NCBI RefSeq assembly: GCF_002080435.1
Contig: NZ_CP020538.1
Location: 2,599,501-2,663,500 of the forward strand
Direction of reading: 5' to 3'
Length of the DNA: 64,000 bases
DNA from: Sphingobium herbicidovorans
Lineage (GTDB): Bacteria > Pseudomonadota > Alphaproteobacteria > Sphingomonadales > Sphingomonadaceae
In this document: one piece after another, positions 37,688-46,745 of the stretch
Layout: every line of letters begins with the position of its first letter
Numbering within the stretch: position 1 is the stretch's first letter
Notes under the pieces: model-generated
Seen by the model: only the letters and a program-made list of their open reading frames with translations
Told to the model about the DNA's origin: nothing
Databases searched by the model: none
Position numbers and translations under genes: made by a program

Positions 37688-38970
37688 TCCTGACGGCCGG
37701 AGCGGGGCTGCGGCTGCATGTCGCGTTCAGCCGCCATGTCGGCGATGGAGGCAAGAGTGGCGTCTTCCTTGTGAACGGCCTGGCCAAGTTCGCCCGTCCA
37801 TCCCGCATAGCGTTCGGCCCGGAACGCATCGACCCGGCCGTCTTCGATGATCGCGGCCGCTTTCACCAGTGCATGCGCAATTGAATCGACGCCGCCGATA
37901 TGGCCGTGAAAGAGGTCAACCGCATCAATGCTCTGGCGGCGCACCTTCGCATCGAAGTTGAAGCCGCCGGTGGTGAACCCGCCTGCGCGAACAATTTCCA
38001 GCATGGCAAGCGTCAATTCCTCCACCGAGTTGGGGAATTGGTCTGTATCCCATCCATTTTGATGATCGCCGCGGTTGGCGTCGATTGAACCGAAAATGCC
38101 GAGCGCGCGTGCCATCGCTATTTCATGTTCGAAAGTGTGGCCTGACAGAGTCGCGTGATTGGCTTCGATATTGACGCAGACTTCTTTTTCAAGCCCGAAG
38201 CGCTTCAGGAAGCCGTAAACGGTCTGAGTATCGAAATCATATTGATGTTTAGTTGGTTCATGCGGCTTGGGCTCGATCAAGATCGTGCCCTTGAAGCCGA
38301 TGCGGTGCTTGTGATCGACGACCAGACTGAGAAACCGCCCGAAATTCTCCTGTTCGATGCCGACTTCCGTGTTGAGGATGGTGTCATATCCTTCGCGGCC
38401 GCCCCACAGGACGTAATTCTGCCCACCAAGCCGATGGGTCGCCTCCAGAGCGTCGCGAACCTGGCTCGCGGCCCAGGCATAGACCTCCGGATCCGGATTG
38501 GTGGCGGCGCCTGCCATGTAGCGCGGATGGCTGAAAAGATTGGCGGTGCCCCACAGAAGCTTGCGGCCATGCCTTGCCTGAAGCTCCTCCAGATGATCGA
38601 CCGCCTCCGCGAAGCTCTTGCGGAACGCGCCGATCCCGTCGGCATCCGCCATGACATCGACATCATGAAAACAATAGAAGGGCAGATCGAGTTTCTCGAC
38701 GAACGCCAGCGCAGCGTCCCGCTTTGCATATGCTGCCGCAGCGTCGTTCGGGCCTGCATGCCAAGGGCGACGGAAGGTGCCGCCGCCAAAAACGTCACTG
38801 CCGGGCCAGCAGAATGTGTGCCAGAAGCAGACGGCGAAGCGCAGATGATCTTCCATCCGCTTGCCAAGAATTACGCGATCCTTGTCGTAATAGCGGTAGG
38901 CGAGATCGTTGGCGCTATCGGGCCCTTCATATCGGACAGTGTCGAATTCGGCGAAATAGTCAGCGGACAT
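37651..38970 (-). CDS. xylA: Xylose isomerase
   Basis: A 439-residue class II xylose isomerase converting D-xylose to D-xylulose with two divalent metals. The signature [11 protein letters not shown] holds the catalytic His and its Asp partner. [30 protein letters not shown] and the metal-binding SIDANRGD are present. Second gene of the operon after xylB, 12 bases apart. Intact, so cytoplasmic xylose use proceeds by the isomerase route here rather than through xylonate. Confidence 0.95.
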   Translation of the reverse strand: MSADYFAEFDTVRYEGPDSANDLAYRYYDKDRVILGKRMEDHLRFAVCFWHTFCWPGSDVFGGGTFRRPWHAGPNDAAAAYAKRDAALAFVEKLDLPFYCFHDVDVMADADGIGAFRKSFAEAVDHLEELQARHGRKLLWGTANLFSHPRYMAGAATNPDPEVYAWAASQVRDALEATHRLGGQNYVLWGGREGYDTILNTEVGIEQENFGRFLSLVVDHKHRIGFKGTILIEPKPHEPTKHQYDFDTQTVYGFLKRFGLEKEVCVNIEANHATLSGHTFEHEIAMARALGIFGSIDANRGDHQNGWDTDQFPNSVEELTLAMLEIVRAGGFTTGGFNFDAKVRRQSIDAVDLFHGHIGGVDSIAHALVKAAAIIEDGRVDAFRAERYAGWTGELGQAVHKEDATLASIADMAAERDMQPQPRSGRQEWLENMVNRFWC

Positions 38971-38982
38971 GAGATTTCCTCT

Positions 38983-40425
38983 TCAAACGGATTTGAGCGC
39001 GGCATAGGCCGCACGAAAACGAGCCAGCTTAGGCGCAAGGCGATCCGCCAAGGCACGATCCGGCTCAATGACCCGGGAAAGAGGCGGGGCAACGCAGGCC
39101 TCCGCGGGGCTGGCGCCCGTTACGGCCATCAATGCGAGCTTGGCCGCTCCCAGGGCAGGCCCCACCTCTCCACCCTCCAGATAGGCAAGCCGGACATCGA
39201 GCACAGACGCTAATATCTGTCCCCAATACCGCGAACGCGCTCCTCCGCCGATGACGGACAGTTGCTTTATGGCGGTCCCGGCCTCACGTAGGACGGCCAT
39301 GCCATCAGCATGGGCGAAGGCCACGCCTTCCAGCACCGCAGCAGCGATGCGGCCTTTATCTGTTTCGTTGTCGAGCCCAAGCAACGCAGCGCGGATATGC
39401 GGATCATTGTGCGGGGTACGTTCACCCGACAGGTAGGGAAGGAACAATTCGGGCCCGGTAGCGGCTCCTGCCGACTCTGCTAGGGAAAAAAACTCCGCGA
39501 GGCCTTGGACGCCAATAGCCCGTACGCCCCAGTCGATGCAGGAGGCGGCGGACAGATGCACGCTCATCTGGTGCCACATACCCGGCAAGCAGTGGCAGAA
39601 GGCGTGGACTGCGCGTTCCGGGTTAGGGCGGAAGTTATCGGTTGCGACGCAGATGACGCCCGACGTCCCTAGGGAGAGCAGGGCGTCGCCGTCATTCACG
39701 ACGCCTACGCCTGCGGCGCCCGCCGCATTGTCGCCCCCGCCACCGACAATGGGGATCGCCTCCATACCCCATGCTAACGCGACTTCGCGGCGCAGTAGTC
39801 CCGTGACTTCGCTGCCTTCGAAGAGCTGGGGCATGTGATTGCGCGTTAGCCCCGTCGCACCGAGCATGGCATCGCTCCACTCTCGCGCAGCCACATCCAG
39901 CCAGAGCGTACCAGAGCTGTCGGCCATATCGGACGCCTTGTCCCCCGTCATGCACAGGCGGACATAGTCTTTAGGAAGCAGCACAGTACGGATTTGAGGG
40001 AATAGAGCCGGCTCGTGTTGCTTGATCCAGAGCAGCTTAGGCGCAGTGAAGCCCGGCATCGCGAGATTGCCGGTAATCGCGCGGGATTGCGGGACGAGAG
40101 CTTCCAGCTCCTGGCACTCAGCAAAACTGCGGCCGTCATTCCATAAAATAGCGGGGCGCAATGGCTTGTCATCGGTGCCCAGCAGCGTTGCTCCATGCAT
40201 CTGACCTGCCAAGCCGATACCCCGCACCTGGCCGCGGAGAGCGGGATCGATCCCCAGTACGGCCTCTTGAGTGGCGTTCCACCAGTCGTCGGGCGCCTGC
40301 TCCGACCAGAGCGGCTGTCGACGAGCAACGTCGAGCGGATCCGTCTTTTGGGCCACCACCTTTCCGTCGTGAGCGACGATCACGGCCTTGACGCCGGAGG
40401 TTCCAATATCGATGCCAAGAAACAT
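38983..40425 (-). CDS. xylB: Xylulokinase
   Basis: About 480 residues of the FGGY kinase family. The N-terminal phosphate motif is GIDIGTSGVKAVI, the active-site region contains GLAGQMHGA and AILWNDGRS, and the ATP-binding GGGARSRYWGQILA lies toward the C-terminus. It phosphorylates D-xylulose to enter the pentose phosphate pathway. The ATG at 40425 has AGG at 5 bases and is preferred over the GTG at 40431. An AGCGCT operator lies 25 bases upstream. First gene of xylB-xylA-epimerase. Confidence 0.93.
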   Translation of the reverse strand: MFLGIDIGTSGVKAVIVAHDGKVVAQKTDPLDVARRQPLWSEQAPDDWWNATQEAVLGIDPALRGQVRGIGLAGQMHGATLLGTDDKPLRPAILWNDGRSFAECQELEALVPQSRAITGNLAMPGFTAPKLLWIKQHEPALFPQIRTVLLPKDYVRLCMTGDKASDMADSSGTLWLDVAAREWSDAMLGATGLTRNHMPQLFEGSEVTGLLRREVALAWGMEAIPIVGGGGDNAAGAAGVGVVNDGDALLSLGTSGVICVATDNFRPNPERAVHAFCHCLPGMWHQMSVHLSAASCIDWGVRAIGVQGLAEFFSLAESAGAATGPELFLPYLSGERTPHNDPHIRAALLGLDNETDKGRIAAAVLEGVAFAHADGMAVLREAGTAIKQLSVIGGGARSRYWGQILASVLDVRLAYLEGGEVGPALGAAKLALMAVTGASPAEACVAPPLSRVIEPDRALADRLAPKLARFRAAYAALKSV

Positions 40426-40449
40426 ATTCACCTACTCTATCATTCATGA

Positions 40450-40461
40450 GGTAGCGCTATC
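40450..40461. promoter_or_regulatory. LacI-type operator before xylB
   Basis: GGTAGCGCTATC, 11 of 12 positions identical to the palindrome at 18012-18023, flanked symmetrically by ATGA and AT. Confidence 0.7.
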
Positions 40462-40574
40462 ATGCAACAAAATGCAAGGTCCTTGCTTAAGATACTGATG
40501 GAGTTCGTTCCGCGGAGGTTAGGTTGCGCAAACAGGGTAGCAAAGCCTATCCGGATCGCTCCCGGCGGACTGCG

Positions 40575-40870
40575 ACTAGCGTTTCTGGCGGGCCTGGCTC
40601 CCCTCTTCCGTTGGTCAGGTGAGTGGAAGGACGCAGCTTCCACCAAGGAGGACGAGCCAGGGTGAGGCGTGCGCTATACATTCCGGCGTGGGTAGCCGTT
40701 CGTTACAACCCCGACCTCAGGAAAAATATCAACGCCTTATAGCGTCTGGTAAAGCAGCGAAGATCGCAGTCGTCACGCATATGCGCAAGATTGTCGTGAT
40801 GAGTGCGCTCATCAAAGCCAACCCACTGTGGATAGAAAACGGGTTTGATCACCACGAAACTGTGTGGTCA
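40575..40870 (+). pseudogene. C-terminal remnant of an IS110-family transposase
   Basis: Fragments in different frames line up with the Transposase_20 domain: LAGLAPLFRWSGEW, then GGRARVRRALYIPAWVAVRY, NPDLRK, then KYQRLIASGKAAKIAVV and MRKIVVMSALIKANPLW. At least two frameshifts separate them, one at a run of five A (40722-40726). The N-terminal DEDD domain is missing. From 40871 to 40967 nothing is recognised. Confidence 0.7.
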
Positions 40871-40967
40871 AGGCCTGCCTATCCAGCGGTCCCGGTAACC
40901 AACCGTCCATGGAGCCGCTATTTGCCGGTCGCTGAGCGATCTACCGACATGCGATCTGACGATCCAT

Positions 40968-42359
40968 TCAGACCATGAGGATCATGTCGGCAGCTTTTTC
41001 AGCCACCATCATGGTCGGGATATTGGTGTTGCCACCCGGCACGCGGGGCATGACCGAAGCATCGACCACGCGCAATCCGGCGACGCCGCGAACGCGCAGC
41101 TGGGGATCGACCACGGCCATCAGGTCATGCCCCATGCGGCAGGTGCCGACGGCGTGAATGTCCGAAATCGCAGTCTCGCGCAGATAGGCGTCCAGTTCGT
41201 CATCGGACTGGATGCTGGCCCCAGGCGCCAGCTCCTCGCCACGGAAGGGATCGAAGGGGTTCTGGGCGAAAACATTGCGCACCGCGCGGATCGCGGCGCG
41301 GCCCATAGCCATATCATTGGCGGTCGAAAGTATATTGGGATCGATCGACAACGGCGCGGATGCGTCGGGGCCTGACAGTTTGATCTCGCCAACGCTTTCG
41401 GGATTCAGCAGATCGATATGGGCGAAATAACCATGCTCCATGATGAGCTTGCGGCCCATGGCTTCATAGAGAGCCATGGCAAAATGCACCTTCACATCGG
41501 GATATTCGGCGCCGGGCATGGTCTTGAGATAAGCGCCGATTTCAGCCGGCGGTCTAGCGAGCGGTCCCTTGCGGAACAGGAGGAAATTGGCGACCGCTTT
41601 GGTCGCGACCAGCGGGTGGAAGACATTGAAGAGCGAAACCGGCTGCGTGCAATATTGCTTGATGCTGACGGCCACATGATCGCGGTAATTCTGTCCGACG
41701 CCGGGCAGGTGATGGACGACCGGCGCGCCTACTTGGCGCAGATGATCGCCATCGCCGATGCCCGAGAGCATCAGGATCCAGGGGGAGTGGATGGAGCCCG
41801 CCGACAGGATCACTTCGCGCGAGGCACTTGCCTGCTCCAGCTGGCCGGCGCGTCGCCAGCTGATCCCGGTCGCACGGCCATTCTCGACGATCACGCGCTC
41901 GACATGCGCGCCGGTGATGACGCGCAGGTTCGGTCGACGCAGCGCAGGCTTCAGGTAGGCGCGCGCAGCGCTCCACCGGTAACCGGCCGACGCGGTCACG
42001 TCGGCAGGCACGACGCCTTCGCGCTGCGACCCGCTGGGATCATCATTATAGGGCACGCCAGCGGCGACCGCCGCATCGCGGAACGCCTTGGCCTGCGGAT
42101 TGAATGCCGGGCCGAGTTACGACTACGGGGCCGCCGCGGCCATGATAGCCGTCCTCGCCGCCGGGCTGGAATCCTCCAGCTTCTTGAAATAGGGGAGCAC
42201 ATCGTCATAGCTCCACCCTTCATTGCCGAGCTGCCGCCAGCCGTCATAGTCGGCCGCAGCGCCGCGGTCATAGACCATGCCGTTGATGGACGAGGAGCCG
42301 CCCAGCACCTTGCCGCGCGGCGTATACATCTTTCGTCCGCCAGCATGCGATTGGGGCAC
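40968..42359 (-). pseudogene. GMC-family alcohol dehydrogenase/choline dehydrogenase-like, truncated and frameshifted
   Basis: The order of the pieces is normal for GMC flavoproteins: [20 protein letters not shown] (42123-42359), then RWSAARAYLKPALRRPN, REVILSAGSIHSPWIL, and the C-terminal [13 protein letters not shown] with the catalytic His and [15 protein letters not shown]. The N-terminal FAD-binding GxGxxG segment (~80 residues) is absent. Two indels between 42060 and 42170 put the middle in other frames. This is real decay rather than a single base-call problem. It lies next to decayed ferredoxin and P450 genes. Confidence 0.8.
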
Positions 42360-42657
42360 GTGGTGAATTGGTCAATATGATACGCAGGTCAAGCCCGATG
42401 TGATGCGTCTGACGACCTTGAGCTGTCCATGTTGCGAAAACAGGCCATGATGTCCCAGCACGTTGCGGAGGATACGTCGGAAAATGGCCTTATCGAACCT
42501 CGAAACTTCCGCACGCCTCGACCTCGGGTCGATGTAAGACTGGCGAAGCACGGAATGTCTTGAACGGTTCCTGATGGCAGATGCTCCCACCCCATCATAG
42601 GCCTTCCGTCGCCGCCTTGTTAATAAGTGGAACCGGATGAGCAGGAGAGAGTGCTGG

Positions 42658-42863
42658 ATGCGCGTGATTGCCAATATAAAGGTCTGTCAGGGACAGGCCG
42701 ATGTGAAGACCTGTGCCCGGAAGTCTTTTCGACAGACGCCGCCGAGGGCAAGGTAGTCATAGAAAAAGCTGAATTTCCGCAAGAATTGGAAGAAAAGGTG
42801 CGTCTTGCAGTTCGCAACTGTCCTGAAGGCGCTCTTCGTATCGCCAGAGGGGTGGCGGAATGA
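42658..42863 (+). pseudogene. P450-type [3Fe-4S]/[4Fe-4S] ferredoxin, frameshifted
   Basis: The ATG at 42658 (GGAGAG upstream) starts MRVIANIKVCQGQAD. The next part, CEDLCPEVFSTDAAEGKVVI to NCPEGALRIA, is one frame away. A single missing base near 42704 separates them. The cysteine pattern (VCQGQAD, C..LCPEVF, NCPEGAL) is that of small ferredoxins feeding bacterial P450s. The stop overlaps the P450 start (ATGA). Confidence 0.75.
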
Positions 42864-43155
42864 GCTTTTATCCACAATCTCCTGATCATGTTCCAGCAGA
42901 CCGAATTATCGATTTCGATTTTTTCGACGTGCCGGCCGGCATATCTGATCCGATCGAAATATGGCACGGGCTGGTGAAGCGCGGTGCCCCGCCCATTTTC
43001 TAGACACCGCGCAATGGCGGGCACTGGGTATTCCTGCGCTATAGCGATATCGCGGAGGGATATCGTAACCACGAGATGTTTTCGACGACCAAGGCACAGG
43101 TTCCGCCGTTGGAGCCATTCCCGGTTCTGCAACCCAATGGCGTTGACCCGCCAAT
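42860..43155 (+). pseudogene. N-terminal fragment of a CYP101-like cytochrome P450 with in-frame TAG
   Basis: About 98 codons: HVPADRIIDFDFFDVPAG, then a TAG at 43001-43003 after RGAPPIF, then TPRNGGHWVFLRYSDIAEG, HEMFSTTKA and QPNGVDPP. This matches the first quarter of P450cam-like enzymes. The heme-binding part is missing, because the gene is cut near 43155 where the parB-like gene begins in the opposite direction. Confidence 0.75.
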
Positions 43156-43156
43156 G

Positions 43157-43617
43157 CGGGGCAGCAGGTTGCCGAGCGCAAGGATGCGCCGCACCGTCAG
43201 TTCAGGCAGACCGAATGTGGACGAAAGATCCTCGAGCGTCCGCCCCTGCTTCACCAGCCGGACAAAGCTCTCCCAGCGCGACACTTCGTCAGGGTCGAGG
43301 CGGGCGAGATTTTCGATCAGCGAGGCTTCGAGCGCTGCGGCATCGTCTCCTGCCTCCATGATGGCGGCCGGCAGGCGGGCGAGCTCGGGGTCGGCACCCT
43401 CCTCCTGGCACGCGAGTCGCGCTGCGTGCACGCGCCGCCTTCCTGCAACGATTTCGAAGCGGCCTTCTTCGCTGCCGGGCCGGAGGATCACGGGGACGAT
43501 GACGCCGCGCTTGCGGACCGTTGGCAGGAGATCGGAGACGTCCGGGTCCCTGCGGCTGTGCCGCATGTTCATGACACACACATCGATATTGCAAAGGTCG
43601 ATAAAGTCGAGTTTCAT
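43157..43617 (-). pseudogene. ParB/Spo0J-like nuclease-fold protein, C-terminally truncated
   Basis: Starts MKLDFIDLCNIDVCVMNMRH (AGGAG upstream). It contains the ParB N-terminal domain (VPVILRPGSEEGRFEIVAGRRRVHAARL; ASLIENLARLDPDEVSRWESF) and the start of a helix-turn-helix (LSSTFGLPELTVRRILALGNLLPRI). Similarity stops at ~43157 and the frame runs on into P450 sequence. Such ParB-like proteins accompany DUF2958 and ArdC genes on alphaproteobacterial plasmids and integrative elements. It is the last gene of that backbone here. Confidence 0.75.
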
Positions 43618-43710
43618 CGGTCTGGCTCCTGATGGAGTGCCGGTTCCGTTATGCGTTGGACTGCCAGACGGAACCGGCTTTCTTCGAAAAGACGGCAAAC
43701 GGCCGCCGCG

Positions 43711-44127
43711 TCAGCCGCCGTGCGAGGGCGGAAGCTTGTGGAAGCGGGAGGATGCCCGGTTCAGGAAAGTTTCGGCTTGGATGATCGAGCCTGTGCGCTG
43801 GGCGGTCTGCGCCCATGCGGACAGGGGAAAGGGCGCGGCAAAGCCCAGGTCCCGTTCGATGCGAAGGCCAAAAGGCAGACGGATCGCCTCGATTTCCATC
43901 AGCGAGAAGCAGCCCAGTTCCGGGCACCCAAAGCCAAGGTCGGCGAGGCCGAAGAGGGTGTCGCCGTTCTCATACAGTTCCGTCGCCAGCCAAGTCGCTG
44001 CGCCAACGGGGTTGAAGAATTTGACGACCGGGGCGGGATCATGAAGCCGGTCATCATGCTGAGCCTCCATGCTGGCCGCGAAATTGGCTGACAGCGCGGC
44101 GCGCAGTTCGGGGGTGAGGAGGATCAT
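43711..44127 (-). CDS. DUF2958-domain protein
   Basis: About 138 residues starting MILLTPELRAALSANFAAS. It contains PAPVVKFFNPVGAATWLATEL and GFGCPELGCFSLMEIE, the conserved core of DUF2958. No biochemical function is known to me. The family is a regular neighbour of ArdC and ParB-like genes on mobile elements. The start overlaps the stop of the ardC C-terminal piece (ATGA), so it was translationally coupled to ardC before that gene was split. Confidence 0.85.
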   Translation of the reverse strand: MILLTPELRAALSANFAASMEAQHDDRLHDPAPVVKFFNPVGAATWLATELYENGDTLFGLADLGFGCPELGCFSLMEIEAIRLPFGLRIERDLGFAAPFPLSAWAQTAQRTGSIIQAETFLNRASSRFHKLPPSHGG

Positions 44128-44295
44128 GCGGCCAGCCTCCCGTCGCAAACGGCTTGTCCAGCCTCCCGATGCCGCGCGAGCAGCCATTCAGCAGCTTGGC
44201 TTGCCTGTCGGGCTGCCCGGAAGATGGCGCGTCCACGCGGGCCGGTGCTGCCGCGCACGGCGGGATCGTCGCTCATGTCGCCGCGCAACACCTCC
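44124..44295 (-). pseudogene. ardC piece 3 (C-terminus), beyond the RIT element
   Basis: Reads LEVLRGDMSDDPAVRG, then PRGRAIFRAARQASQAAEWL and ends DGRLAA. This is the C-terminal helix region of ArdC-type zincins (compare SWLQLLKDEPRAIFTAASKA in the intact ardC at 51857). It joins in sense to piece 2 (48197-48285), from which the RIT element separates it. The internal ATG at 44276 could look like a 50-codon gene but is not needed. Confidence 0.75.
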
Positions 44296-44343
44296 AGTAA
44301 TCGCGAGGTGACAGTAATGTGAAGGAACGGAGTTCGGGCTGCG
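44296..44343. repeat. RIT inverted repeat, left
   Basis: Reverse complement of 48123-48170 with three mismatches. The outer end is AGTAATCGCGAGGTGAC. Confidence 0.9.
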
Positions 44344-44382
44344 CTACTCTGCGGCGATCCGAGCCCCGTCCTGCACATTATT

Positions 44383-45384
44383 TCAGAGGGTATCGAGCCA
44401 GGCGAGCAGGCTCGCATCCCGCTTCCATGACGGCTGACACGCTGCTGCTGGAACGCCGACGTGTTCGAGCGCCTTTCGCTTGGTTTCCAGATTGGCTTGG
44501 GCGTAGTGGCTGGTCGTATCGAGGCTGACGTGCCCGAGCCAACTGCGGATGACGGTAATATCGACGCCGGACGAGACGAGGTGGACAGCGGTCGCATGGC
44601 GGAAGCTGTGCGGGGTCACGTGCTTCGACCGCAGCGTGGGGACTATCTTAGCGGCGGCCTGGACGTATGATGCGAGTTTGAACCGTACACCCGATGCGCC
44701 AAGCGGTTCGCCATAGCGATTGACGAAGAGCCGATCGCTCGGTGCCCTTGGCTGCCTGTCCAAGAGTTTCTTCAACAACGTCACCGTTTCCGGCCAGAGC
44801 GGACTGATGCGTTCCTTACGCCCTTTGCCGTAAAGGCGCACGCAATGCGGCGCTTCGAACCGGATCGCATCGGGACGTAAATCGAGCGCTTCCTGGATGC
44901 GTGCGCCGCTGTTGTACAGGAAGGATAACAGCGCGTGGTCACGCATTCCCTCCAGCGTTGATCGGTCGGGTTGTGCGAGGATCGCTTCGACCTCATTCGG
45001 CTCAAGATAACAGGGCGCAGGGATCGCTCCCCGTTTTATCGGGACGGCAAGAACCTCGGCGCATTGGGCGATATATGTTGGCTCTTTACCCGCCACGAAG
45101 CCGAAGAAGCTGCGGATGGCGGCAAGCCGGCAGTTGCGCGTGCCGATCGTGCCTTTCCGCTCATGTTCCGCATGGGCCAGGAACGCGCCGAGCTCACCGG
45201 CGGTGAGATCGGCCAGCGCAACCGCCGCTACTCCACCACCTTTTCGTGCAGCGACGAACCGGAGGAACAACCGCCAGGTGTCACGATAGGACCGGATGGT
45301 ATGGACGGACGCGTTGCGCTGCTCGGCCAGCCACTCATGGAAGAAGGCGCGCAGCAGGGCGGGGAACGGATCGATCTTTCTCAT
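44383..45384 (-). CDS. RIT tyrosine recombinase, third gene
   Basis: About 333 residues: SAM-like N-terminal core-binding domain (ASVHTIRSYRDTWRLFLRF) and catalytic domain with Arg in YNSGARIQEAL, HSFRHATAVHL (HxxR), and WLGHVSLDTTSHYAQ (His and nucleophile Tyr). All catalytic residues are present. The start at 45384 (MRKIDPF) overlaps the stop of the second gene. The longer upstream frame is inside that gene. Confidence 0.9.
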   Translation of the reverse strand: MRKIDPFPALLRAFFHEWLAEQRNASVHTIRSYRDTWRLFLRFVAARKGGGVAAVALADLTAGELGAFLAHAEHERKGTIGTRNCRLAAIRSFFGFVAGKEPTYIAQCAEVLAVPIKRGAIPAPCYLEPNEVEAILAQPDRSTLEGMRDHALLSFLYNSGARIQEALDLRPDAIRFEAPHCVRLYGKGRKERISPLWPETVTLLKKLLDRQPRAPSDRLFVNRYGEPLGASGVRFKLASYVQAAAKIVPTLRSKHVTPHSFRHATAVHLVSSGVDITVIRSWLGHVSLDTTSHYAQANLETKRKALEHVGVPAAACQPSWKRDASLLAWLDTL

Positions 45385-46745
45385 GCCCGCGCCTCCTGCG
45401 TTATATTGAGGCAGGCGGCGCCGATCATGCGGAACCTCTCGCTTGCTTCCTGCATCAGGTCCTGCGTGACCGTGATGTAGACCAGCGTCGAGTTGATATC
45501 CCGATGCCCAAGATAAGTTGCAAGGAACGGCAGCCTGTCCTGGGGATTGATGCCGGACCGATACCATTGAAGCATCCGGTTCACGACCATCGAGTGCCGC
45601 AGGTCATGGATGCGCGGTCCGGTTTTTCCCGATGGTGGTTTGAACCCAGCACGGCGAAGGATATCGACAAGCATCCAGCTAACCGCTGCGGGGCTGTAGC
45701 GGTTATTGGATTGGTCGTGCCAGAACAACCCCGATTGGGGATACTGCGGCCCGCCGGCACGCCCTCTATCCTCGATATAGGCACGCAGTTCGACCATCAC
45801 GCTATCGGGCAACGGCAAGATTCTGGTCTTGAAGAACTTCGTTTCGCGGATTGTGATCGTACCGTTTTCGAGGTCCACGTCCCCAAGGTCGAGGCGTGCT
45901 ATCTCACTACGGCGCAGCCCCGCGCAATAGGCCAGCAGCAGCATGGTATAAATGGCCATTGGCCGCAGCGGCGCGCGCGGTGATGGGTAGGACCGCGCGA
46001 TGTCCAACATGCGCTGCACATCGGCGGGGCTGTAAATATGCGGCTTGCGATAATGCCGTGCCACTTCCTTCAGCGGCCGTGTATTGGGCCGACGCACTGG
46101 CAGGCTCGGGTCCCGATGCCGGAGAGCCTTGGCCAATGCCTGTTTGAGTCTTTCGCATTCGGCCGCATGATTGCGGGTGGACTTGGCCTCCGCCCAATGT
46201 TCCAGCATCACCGCTAACGGCTTGGTTGCCAGCTCCGGATTCGCCTGGAGGAACCGATCGAACCGAAGGAACCATGCGCGTTGGGTCGTATAGCGATAGC
46301 CCCTGTTGCGCATCAGCGCGATATGATCGCGCATGATCTCGCCAAGCACGCTGCCGAAGGGCTTGGGCCGACGCAGTGCGGCAAGAGCATGATCCGGCAT
46401 AGGTGCTATCAGCGCCCGCCAGATTGGCTTGCTATGTTCGACGCCGTATTCGCTGCGCAGGTCCGCGATGGGGTTGCGGGCGATCAGGTTCACTTCGACC
46501 AGATGGTCGAGAAAGCGATCAACGATCCGGGTACGATGCAACAAGGTGGAGGGGTGCCAGCGCGCTCCCCATTCCCGCAGCCACGCCTCCAGTGTCGACC
46601 GGTCGATGACCGGATGGCGCTCAGCCACTTCCCGGAAGCCATTCAGGACCTGGCGATAATAAATGTGGCTGATCTTGCTCCGCAACCGCAGCGTCGCCAG
46701 ATACCTGGTGATGACGGCACGATCAGGATTGGGCAACGCGGTCAT
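45381..46745 (-). CDS. RIT tyrosine recombinase, second gene
   Basis: 454 residues. Catalytic motifs are YCAGLRRSEIARL (Arg I), HDLRHSMVVNRML (HxxR) and YLGHRDINSTLVYITV (His, Tyr). It overlaps both neighbours by ATGA, so the three are made in fixed ratio from one message. Appears intact. Confidence 0.9.
   Translation of the reverse strand: MTALPNPDRAVITRYLATLRLRSKISHIYYRQVLNGFREVAERHPVIDRSTLEAWLREWGARWHPSTLLHRTRIVDRFLDHLVEVNLIARNPIADLRSEYGVEHSKPIWRALIAPMPDHALAALRRPKPFGSVLGEIMRDHIALMRNRGYRYTTQRAWFLRFDRFLQANPELATKPLAVMLEHWAEAKSTRNHAAECERLKQALAKALRHRDPSLPVRRPNTRPLKEVARHYRKPHIYSPADVQRMLDIARSYPSPRAPLRPMAIYTMLLLAYCAGLRRSEIARLDLGDVDLENGTITIRETKFFKTRILPLPDSVMVELRAYIEDRGRAGGPQYPQSGLFWHDQSNNRYSPAAVSWMLVDILRRAGFKPPSGKTGPRIHDLRHSMVVNRMLQWYRSGINPQDRLPFLATYLGHRDINSTLVYITVTQDLMQEASERFRMIGAACLNITQEARA

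Noticed and set aside
38155..39213. A 352-codon plus-strand frame across xylA and the xylB end
   Set aside because: Overlaps two unambiguous genes on the other strand and has no recognisable motif.
40462..40665. A 67-codon plus-strand gene after xylB
   Set aside because: Its second half is a piece of an IS110 transposase C-terminus (LAGLAPLFRWSGEW), continued in other frames. It is transposon debris.
44124..44276. A separate 50-codon gene (MSDDPAVRG...)
   Set aside because: The sequence matches the ArdC C-terminus and the frame extends upstream to the RIT border, so it is the tail of the split ardC.
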